DNA of 11,485 bases from Parcubacteria group bacterium (GTDB lineage Bacteria > Patescibacteriota > Minisyncoccia > Minisyncoccales > CG1-02-41-26): NCBI GenBank assembly GCA_013203565.1, contig JABMPZ010000097.1, positions 1 to 11,485 of the forward strand, given 5' to 3'. Every line of letters begins with the position of its first letter. Positions within the stretch are counted from its first letter, which is position 1. Below are positions 6,733-11,485 of the stretch, one piece after another. The notes under the pieces are model-generated. The model was not told the DNA's origin, ran no database searches, and saw only the letters and a program-made list of their open reading frames with translations. The translations under genes and the position numbers were made by a program.

Positions 6733-7703
6733 TGGAAATAAATTTTGTTGACAAAAGCCAAAAGCAAGGTTGGAATGTTTTTGTTGTTCAAAACAAAGGG
6801 AGTTTTTTGCAATCTTTTGAGTGGGGTAAGTTTCAGGAATTGGTTGGTAATAAAGTGTTTCGGATACAAGCAAAAGAGGGGAGTCAGATTTTAGCTCAAG
6901 CTCTTGTTGTAGAACATAAATTCCCTTCTTTTAATAAAAGTTATTTCTATATTCCTTATGGTCCGTGTTTCACAAATGAAAAGGCATTAGAATTACTTTT
7001 TCAAGATATAAAGAAATTATCAAAACAATACGGCACTATTTTTTTGCGTGTTGAGCCAATAACTAAATTAGCAGAGACAGCCAAAAAAGCACAGAGGAGA
7101 ATACAGCCACAGAAAACATTAGTTTTAGATATTAGAAAATCAGAAGATGAGATTTTGCAGGGATTTCCTAAGGGTACTAGATATAGTATAAGACAGGCAG
7201 AGAAAAAAGGAGTTAGTGTTGAGTTTAGAGATGAATATACGCCAGAGTTTTATCAGCTTATGAATAAAACTTCAGACAGAAGTAATTTTACACCGCACTC
7301 TGAAAAGTATTATAAAGGATTTTTTGCTTCAACAAGCGAAGATTTTAAGGTAAAGATGTGTTTAGTCAAACATCAAGAGAAAATAATATCTGCATCAATG
7401 ATGATATTATTTAACAAAAGAGCAACTTACTTACACGCTACGTCAGACAAAGAGTTTAATAGTATGCAGGGCCCAACTTTTTTAATGTGGGAGCAGATTA
7501 AATTAGCTAAGCGTATGGGTTGCGCAACATTTGATTTTTGGGGAATTGATGAGAAAAAATGGCCGGGAGTAACAAGTTTCAAAAAAAGTTTTGGAGGAAA
7601 AGAAATAGAATACCCACAAGGAATGGATATTCCGTATAAAAAGATATGGCATGTTGTTTATTTAATTGCAAAAAAGATAAAAAAGAAAAAACAAATAAGA
7701 TAG
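6732..7703 (+). CDS. FemX/FemAB-type peptidoglycan interpeptide bridge aminoacyl-transferase
   Basis: FemABX proteins are cytoplasmic enzymes with two GNAT-like domains that move an amino acid from aminoacyl-tRNA to the peptidoglycan precursor side chain. The 323-residue product resembles the short, Weissella FemX-like form without the coiled-coil arm of FemA. Family signatures are QSFEWGKFQ (27-35), TLVLDIRKSEDEIL (129-142), GTRYSIRQAEKKGVSVE (148-164), FYQLMNKTSDRSNFTPH (173-189), FDFWGIDEKKWPGV (267-280) and FKKSFGGKE (283-291). The C-terminus is hydrophobic then strongly basic (AKKIKKKKQIR), suggesting membrane-surface contact near lipid-linked precursor. The start overlaps the serS stop by one base. 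Which tRNA it uses (Ser, Ala or Gly) cannot be read from the sequence; linkage to serS suggests serine. I give no gene symbol because subfamily is uncertain. Confidence 0.88.
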   Translation: MEINFVDKSQKQGWNVFVVQNKGSFLQSFEWGKFQELVGNKVFRIQAKEGSQILAQALVVEHKFPSFNKSYFYIPYGPCFTNEKALELLFQDIKKLSKQYGTIFLRVEPITKLAETAKKAQRRIQPQKTLVLDIRKSEDEILQGFPKGTRYSIRQAEKKGVSVEFRDEYTPEFYQLMNKTSDRSNFTPHSEKYYKGFFASTSEDFKVKMCLVKHQEKIISASMMILFNKRATYLHATSDKEFNSMQGPTFLMWEQIKLAKRMGCATFDFWGIDEKKWPGVTSFKKSFGGKEIEYPQGMDIPYKKIWHVVYLIAKKIKKKKQIR

Positions 7704-7708
7704 TAGAT

Positions 7709-7762
7709 AAAATATTATGGTTCAAAATGGAGCGATCGCTCCAAAATGAACCAGAATATTTT
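7709..7762. repeat. 54-bp imperfect palindrome P2 centred on CGATCG
   Basis: The axis lies at 7735/7736 inside GAGCGATCGCTC. The inner arms (7728-7743) are perfect, followed by a symmetric three-base A/A mismatch (7725-7727 against 7744-7746). The outer arms 7709-7724 and 7747-7762 pair with one A/G mismatch. It begins five bases after the femX stop. Its left arm repeats the murF start region, and its right outer arm (7755-7762) is shared with palindrome P3, so the two cannot form fully at the same time. Terminator, protein-binding or structural roles are all possible. Confidence 0.85.
7710..7727 (+). repeat. Direct repeat copy 1 of the murF start region
   Basis: This 18-base stretch matches 7821-7838 at 17 of 18 positions; the exact core is TTATGGTTCAAAA (7715-7727 and 7826-7838). 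The second copy contains the real murF start codon and its first codons (ATG GTT CAA AAA). In copy 1 the same frame runs for only ten codons before TGA at 7747-7749. The 111-base offset spans palindromes P2 and P3. Confidence 0.8.
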
Positions 7763-7804
7763 GGTACAGTTTGTGACGATCGTCACAAACTGTACCAAAA
7801 TATT
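7755..7804. repeat. 50-bp perfect palindrome P3 centred on CGATCG
   Basis: The 25-base halves are exact reverse complements with no spacer; the axis lies at 7779/7780 in GACGATCGTC. As RNA or extruded single strand it would form a very stable stem with a GATC tetraloop, ending in AAAATATT followed by TTGTCTG, a weak U-tract. It sits 23 bases before the murF ATG, between femX and murF, so it could terminate femX transcription or control murF. Confidence 0.95.
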
Positions 7805-7827
7805 TGTCTGATTTTTATTCAAATTTT

Positions 7828-9111
7828 ATGGTTCAAAAAATTATTGAAAAGATATTAAAGAAATTAACTAAGATTGCTTTGAACAAGCAACGCCCTTGGA
7901 TTATTACAGTTACAGGCAGTGTTGGCAAAACCTCAACTAAGGAGGCAATCTATAATGCAATAAAGAATAATTTTAAGGTTAGACGGAGTCAGAAAAACTA
8001 TAACAACGAAATTGGTGTGCCAATGACTGTGCTTGGTCAGTATGCGCCTGGGAAAAATATATTCGCATGGCTTAAAGTGTTTTTTAAGTTTTTGAAATTA
8101 GGAGTTTTTCAGAGTAATAAATATCCTAAAGTATTGATTTTAGAAATAGCTGCTGATAAACCTGGGGATTTGAAATATATAATGGAGATGTTACCGCAAG
8201 ATCTTTTACGGGCTAGTGTTCTAACAGCTGTAACAGAAGCGCATTTAGAGTTTTTTGGCGATATGGAAGGCGTGTTTAAGGAAAAGATAACTCCGTTTTT
8301 CTATTTAACAGCAAGTGGTTTTATTATCATAAATAAAGACCATTGTGATTCTGAAAAGACAAAAGAACTTACTTTACGAAGAGGTGCAGGATTTATAACA
8401 TACTCTATAGAGAATGATGCTGATGTGATGGTTGACAAGATAAGGATTGATGAAAGGGGAGTGGCTTTTACAATAAAACAGCAAGACAATTCTGCAGAGT
8501 TTTTATTAAAAAATGCTATTGCAAAGCATCAGGCGTATGCTTTACTTGCTGGTGTTTGTGTGGGTAAAGTTTTGGGAGTGAGTTTTGCTGAAACTGTTGC
8601 TGGCTTAAGAAATTATACTATCTTAGCAGGTAGGATGAGAAAGATAGAAGGTATAAATAGGTCATTGATTATTGATGATACATATAATTCATCGCCTTTG
8701 GCATCTGTTAAAGCCCTTGAAGCACTTTCTGCTTTACCTTATGGTAAAAGAAAGATTGCTGTTTTGGGTGATATGCTTGAGATGGGAAATTATTCAGAGG
8801 ATTTACATCGTAGAGTAGGTAAATCCGTAGTTAATTCAAAAATTAAGTATGTTTTTACTTTAGGCAAACAAGCAAAACATATTTTTAATGCAGCCATTGA
8901 ATCAGGATTTCCACCAGCCAATATAAGGCAGTTTCATCATTACAGAGATTTATCTGGATTTTTGAAGGGATTTATTGAGCCAGATGATGTAATTTTAATT
9001 AAGGCGTCTCAAGGTATGCGGTTAGAACGAGTTACAAAGTCATTAATGGCAAATCTTGAGCAAGCTGATACATCACTTGTGCGTCAGAATAAGAGATGGT
9101 TAAAAAAATAA
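7828..9111 (+). CDS. murF: MurF-type UDP-N-acetylmuramoyl-tripeptide--D-Ala-D-Ala ligase, lacking the N-terminal domain
   Basis: MurF uses ATP to join D-Ala-D-Ala, made by Ddl, to the UDP-MurNAc-tripeptide in the cytoplasm. From ATG 7828 the protein has 427 residues. The P-loop TVTGSVGKTSTKE is at 27-39, then NYNNEIGVPMTVLG (57-70), LEIAADKPGDL (105-115), AHLEFFGDMEGVFKEK (138-153), DDTYNSSPLASVKALEAL (283-300) and VLGDMLEMGNYSEDLHRRVG (312-331), all MurF-like. In E. coli MurF about 100 residues precede the P-loop; here there are only about 29, so the uridine-nucleotide-binding domain is absent. An extra amphipathic stretch (NIFAWLKVFFKFLKLGVF, 77-94) is present instead. A TTG at 7804 would add eight residues but overlaps palindrome P3; ATG is preferred. 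There is no ribosome binding site. A related Mur ligase of other specificity cannot be excluded, but ddl nearby supports MurF. Confidence 0.85.
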   Translation: MVQKIIEKILKKLTKIALNKQRPWIITVTGSVGKTSTKEAIYNAIKNNFKVRRSQKNYNNEIGVPMTVLGQYAPGKNIFAWLKVFFKFLKLGVFQSNKYPKVLILEIAADKPGDLKYIMEMLPQDLLRASVLTAVTEAHLEFFGDMEGVFKEKITPFFYLTASGFIIINKDHCDSEKTKELTLRRGAGFITYSIENDADVMVDKIRIDERGVAFTIKQQDNSAEFLLKNAIAKHQAYALLAGVCVGKVLGVSFAETVAGLRNYTILAGRMRKIEGINRSLIIDDTYNSSPLASVKALEALSALPYGKRKIAVLGDMLEMGNYSEDLHRRVGKSVVNSKIKYVFTLGKQAKHIFNAAIESGFPPANIRQFHHYRDLSGFLKGFIEPDDVILIKASQGMRLERVTKSLMANLEQADTSLVRQNKRWLKK

Positions 9112-9238
9112 AAATATAAGACAAAATATAGAAAGACATTTAAATAATGAAGAAAAAGAAATCAATCCGTTATCTTTTGATTATGAGGAGGTTATTGATG
9201 AAGACGAGGCAGATATTATAATTAATATTAAGGCACTA
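9104..9238 (+). other. Acidic open frame upstream of the HExxH gene; possible lost N-terminus
   Basis: The frame of the gene at 9239 stays open back to 9104 with no stop codon. It encodes a coding-like acidic segment (NEEKEINPLSFDYEEVIDED, followed by EADIIINIKAL) but no ATG, GTG or TTG in frame. An ATG at 9147 lies in another frame; one extra A in the five-A run at 9153-9157 would join it to this segment and add 30 residues. This may be a frameshift, an assembly error or a chance open frame. The promoter at 9195-9222 argues that ATG 9239 can be used as it stands. Confidence 0.4.
9195..9222 (+). promoter_or_regulatory. Promoter of the HExxH protein gene
   Basis: A -35 box TTGATG (9195-9200) and a perfect -10 box TATAAT (9217-9222) have 16-base spacing, as in the mreC and lysS promoters. 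The predicted start near 9229 leaves about 10 bases before ATG 9239, including a weak AAGG (9230-9233) that could serve as a short Shine-Dalgarno sequence. Confidence 0.55.
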
Positions 9239-10108
9239 ATGATTATGTCGAAAAAGGAGCCTACGAAAGAAAAGATATTAGCGTCAGTTGAAAAAAGGAA
9301 GAAATCAGAACAATGGTATTATAATGATTATTGGAGAGAGAAAGGTACTCCAGTGGAGCAATTAAGAGTAGAGCATGGCGCGAATACAATTGATATTTAT
9401 AACTTTTCTTCGGATGTTGAGTTAAATAAAGAATATCAAAAACAGATAGAGATAGTTATGCAATTTTTTGCAGAACATTTTCCGCAAGCCCTTGAAGGAT
9501 GTAAAACAATTTTGATTAACGACAAACAGAGTCCAAGTGCTTATGGAGATGAAGACAAGTTTCCTTTTAATGGGGAGGTGAAGCGTGATTGGAACACTTT
9601 AATCTTATATCCTAACGCCATAAAATCAACTCCTCATCGCACTGGGGCTGTTGATCATTTCAGTGGTACGTTGACGCATGAGTTGACACATTTTTTTGCT
9701 AGAGAATTATTGGAAGAATGGCAAAAACATTATCAATGGGAAGAAGTTGATGAAAATGATCCAGAGTGGATATCAATGCCCAACGCTTCCAGTATGATTG
9801 CAAAATCAATGTATCATAAAGAAAAAGGATATTTAGCTTTTGAGGATAAGTTTCCAGCCCAACCTCCAGAAGATTTTGTTAGTGAGTATGCTATGCTTAG
9901 TGCTGAAGAAGATATTTGTGATAGTAATGTTGTATTTGCCTTTGATGCTGATAAGCTAAAGGAAGTGTCGAGTATTAAGTTTGATATCTTGAGTAAACAT
10001 TCTACCCAAGAACAGGAAGTATCAGTTAAAACAACATCTATCCCAGAACATGAAATTGTAGTCCCTGGTAATGATCCTGAAGTTGTTAAGTATTATGTTA
10101 AGAGATAA
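9239..10108 (+). CDS. Putative zinc metallopeptidase (HELTH motif), function unknown
   Basis: I do not recognise the family by name. The 289-residue protein has a zincin motif HELTH at 147-151 (two His ligands, Glu148 as the catalytic base). It is followed about 65 residues later by PEDFVSEYAMLSAEEDICDS (210-229), where Glu223, Glu224 or Asp225 could be the third zinc ligand in the manner of gluzincin-like proteins. There is no signal peptide or membrane helix, so it is probably cytosolic. The N-terminus is Lys/Glu-rich and the C-terminal 40 residues look like a polar tail. It sits between murF and ddl with its own putative promoter and is the only gene of that stretch without a known wall role. 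Substrate and activity are unknown. An upstream in-frame acidic segment suggests the N-terminus may once have been longer. Confidence 0.7.
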   Translation: MIMSKKEPTKEKILASVEKRKKSEQWYYNDYWREKGTPVEQLRVEHGANTIDIYNFSSDVELNKEYQKQIEIVMQFFAEHFPQALEGCKTILINDKQSPSAYGDEDKFPFNGEVKRDWNTLILYPNAIKSTPHRTGAVDHFSGTLTHELTHFFARELLEEWQKHYQWEEVDENDPEWISMPNASSMIAKSMYHKEKGYLAFEDKFPAQPPEDFVSEYAMLSAEEDICDSNVVFAFDADKLKEVSSIKFDILSKHSTQEQEVSVKTTSIPEHEIVVPGNDPEVVKYYVKR

Positions 10109-10127
10109 TATTACCTTTAAATATAAT
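10098..10127 (+). promoter_or_regulatory. Promoter of ddl, probably leaderless
   Basis: A perfect -10 box TATAAT (10122-10127) ends 7 bases before the ddl ATG at 10135, exactly the spacing seen at mreC. A weaker -35 candidate TTAAGA (10098-10103, spacing 18) lies in the last codons of the preceding gene. Transcription would begin at or next to the start codon, and there is no Shine-Dalgarno sequence. Confidence 0.55.
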
Positions 10128-10134
10128 TAATAGT

Positions 10135-11235
10135 ATGGATAATAAAAAAATCAATGTCGGTATCCTATTCGGCGGGAAGTCGGCTGAACATGAGGTATCA
10201 TTACGAAGTGCTAAAAATGTTATTGATGCAATTGATAAAGAAAAATATAATCCAGTTTTGATTGGGATAAATAAGGAAGGCAAATGGTTGCTTAATGATA
10301 GCTCTTGTTTTTTACTTAATTCTGATGACCCAGAAAAGATTAAACTTAATCCAGCGAGTGATGATGTTGTAATGGCTCCACAGTGCAGTGGTGAGATTGC
10401 TAATCTATCCCGTTCTGATTTTAATAAATCAATTGATGTTATCTTTCCTATACTACACGGTCCATTTGGCGAAGACGGCACTGTTCAGGGGTTGTTGAAA
10501 TTAGCCAACATTCCTTTTGTTGGAGCTGGCGTGTTGGGTTCTGCTGTTGGTATGGATAAAGATGTGATGAATCGTTTATTAAGAGATGCTGGTTTGCCAA
10601 TAGCTAAATTCATAGTGTTAAATTATACTGATAAACCGGATTATGCTAAAACAGTTGAAGAATTGGGTTTGCCTATGTTTGTGAAGCCAGCTAATCTTGG
10701 TTCATCTGTTGGTGTGAGCAAGGTGCATAACCAAGAGGAATTTGATAAAGCAGTTATAGATGCATTTCAATACGACACAAAATTAATTATTGAAGAAAAT
10801 ATAAATGGCAGAGAGATTGAGTGTTCTGTTTTAGGCAATAGTAATCCTATTGCATCTTTACCCGGAGAAGTTATTTTGAAAGATGATTTTTATTCATATG
10901 AAACAAAATATATAAATGAAGATGGGGCTAGTATTGAGATACCAGCGAAATTATCAGAAGATATTATTAAACAAATACAGGACTTAGCTGTTGAGACATT
11001 CAAGGTTCTTTCTTGTGAGGGATTAGCTCGGGTTGATTTCTTTTTACAGCCAGATAATAAAGTGGTTGTTAATGAAATAAATACCATACCAGGATTTACT
11101 TCAATCAGTATGTATCCTAAACTTTGGGAGGCAAGTGGCATTGGCTATACAGAGCTTATTGATAAACTTATCCAGCTTGCATTTGAAAGATTTGGGAGAG
11201 AGCAAAAATTAAAAACATCATATACAGATGAGTAA
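10135..11235 (+). CDS. ddl: D-alanine--D-alanine ligase, DdlA-type
   Basis: Ddl is a cytoplasmic ATP-grasp enzyme that joins two D-alanines for use by MurF. The 366-residue length fits the DdlA type. Visible motifs are GILFGGKSAEHEVSLRSA (9-26), PILHGPFGEDGTVQGLL (105-121), VGMDKDVMNRLL (138-149), FVKPANLGSSVGVSKV (182-197), DDFYSYETKY (250-259), ARVDFF (298-303) and NEINTIPGFTSISMYPKL (313-330). Asp301, Glu314 and Asn316 are the expected Mg-ATP ligands. The Tyr-containing omega loop (FYSYETKY) is that of a D-Ala-D-Ala enzyme, not of a VanA-type D-Ala-D-Lac ligase. The 3' end overlaps the FtsQ-like gene by 8 bases, as in the classical ddl-ftsQ order of division and cell-wall clusters. Confidence 0.97.
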   Translation: MDNKKINVGILFGGKSAEHEVSLRSAKNVIDAIDKEKYNPVLIGINKEGKWLLNDSSCFLLNSDDPEKIKLNPASDDVVMAPQCSGEIANLSRSDFNKSIDVIFPILHGPFGEDGTVQGLLKLANIPFVGAGVLGSAVGMDKDVMNRLLRDAGLPIAKFIVLNYTDKPDYAKTVEELGLPMFVKPANLGSSVGVSKVHNQEEFDKAVIDAFQYDTKLIIEENINGREIECSVLGNSNPIASLPGEVILKDDFYSYETKYINEDGASIEIPAKLSEDIIKQIQDLAVETFKVLSCEGLARVDFFLQPDNKVVVNEINTIPGFTSISMYPKLWEASGIGYTELIDKLIQLAFERFGREQKLKTSYTDE

Positions 11236-11485
11236 TTATAGGGCAAACAAAAGCAGAGGAAAGTCACAGAAAATAAAGAAGATGCGGAGGGCTCAACAAA
11301 GAAGCTCAATTTTGAAAAATCGTATTTTATGGGATTTGGTTTTAGGTGTTGTTCTCGTTGTTTCTTTAAGTCATCTTTTATTTTTTTCTCGTGCTTTTGA
11401 AATAAGGGATGTGGCTATTGCAGCTCCTGGCACATTAAGTCATTTGGTTTTACAAGTAAATAAATCTATGCAAGATAGTTTGGAC
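11228..11485 (+). CDS. ftsQ: FtsQ-like cell division protein, N-terminal part (cut by window end)
   Basis: FtsQ is a bitopic divisome protein that connects early and late division proteins through its extracytoplasmic POTRA domain. Only 86 residues are visible. They form a strongly basic cytoplasmic N-terminus (MSNYRANKSRGKSQKIKKMR), one membrane helix at about 42-58 (LVLGVVLVVSLSHLLFF), and the start of a POTRA-like strand, RAFEIRDVAIAAPGTLSHLV (60-79), matching the usual F-I-V pattern after the FtsQ helix. The ATG lies inside the end of ddl (8-base overlap), which supports coupled expression and the ddl-ftsQ gene order. There is no ribosome binding site. The call rests on topology, the POTRA start and position; the rest of the gene is outside the window. 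Confidence 0.75.
   Translation, partial: MSNYRANKSRGKSQKIKKMRRAQQRSSILKNRILWDLVLGVVLVVSLSHLLFFSRAFEIRDVAIAAPGTLSHLVLQVNKSMQDSLD

Noticed and set aside
7804..7827. TTG start for murF, eight residues upstream
   Set aside because: It overlaps the last base of palindrome P3 and encodes an unlikely extension; ATG 7828 gives a normal start close to the P-loop.
7705..7840. Insertion sequence or integrated element
   Set aside because: There are direct and inverted repeats, but the region is about 110 bp with no transposase; at most it is a miniature element.
7646..7858. Open frame across the femX end and palindromes P2 and P3, 70 codons
   Set aside because: It overlaps femX in another frame and mostly reads palindrome sequence; it has no start signal and no recognisable protein features.
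9147..9221. Independent 24-codon gene MKKKKSIRYLL
   Set aside because: It is short and of low complexity, and the alternative frame over the same DNA looks more like coding sequence.

Overview
The window is a compact, AT-rich bacterial segment (roughly one third G+C by eye) devoted almost entirely to cell-wall synthesis and cell shape, plus two class II aminoacyl-tRNA synthetases. The most likely source is a member of the Candidate Phyla Radiation (Patescibacteria, probably Parcubacteria-like). This is an inference from three things: short, tightly packed genes with almost no Shine-Dalgarno sequences; -10 boxes placed only 7 bases before ATG; and a LysRS with an unusual motif 3. The code appears to be standard: mreD ends in a TGA that overlaps the next ATG, which argues against the TGA=Gly code of Gracilibacteria/SR1.

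Layout. 1-114: a 42-bp CGATCG-centred palindrome, then a promoter. 115-3459: mreC, mreD and the class B transpeptidase gene mrdA (PBP2), nearly or actually overlapping, hence one elongasome operon. 3446-4963: lysS behind its own promoter. 4967-5010: a hairpin shared with a convergent gene. 5030-5272: a small two-helix membrane protein gene on the minus strand, the only gene with a strong Shine-Dalgarno sequence. 5273-5481: a divergent intergenic region with a minus-strand promoter, a plus-strand terminator-like hairpin and the serS -10 box. 5482-7703: serS overlapping a FemX/FemAB-type peptidoglycan aminoacyl-transferase gene by one base. 7709-7804: two further palindromes centred on CGATCG, overlapping each other. 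7828-9111: murF lacking the usual N-terminal domain. 9239-10108: an unrecognised cytosolic HExxH metallopeptidase-like protein. 10135-11235: ddl. 11228 to the window end: the N-terminus of an FtsQ-like divisome protein.

How the genes fit together. Ddl makes D-Ala-D-Ala and MurF attaches it to the UDP-MurNAc-tripeptide. FemX probably adds a cross-bridge amino acid from an aminoacyl-tRNA, and the overlap with serS hints at serine. MreC and MreD position PBP2, which cross-links the wall, and FtsQ links this to division. The genes outside this theme are lysS, the minus-strand membrane protein and the metallopeptidase.

The most unusual feature is the set of three long inverted repeats. Each folds to a stem capped by the same C(GATC)G tetraloop, and I found CGATCG nowhere else in the window. 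The murF-proximal pair appears to have been built partly from copies of the murF start region.
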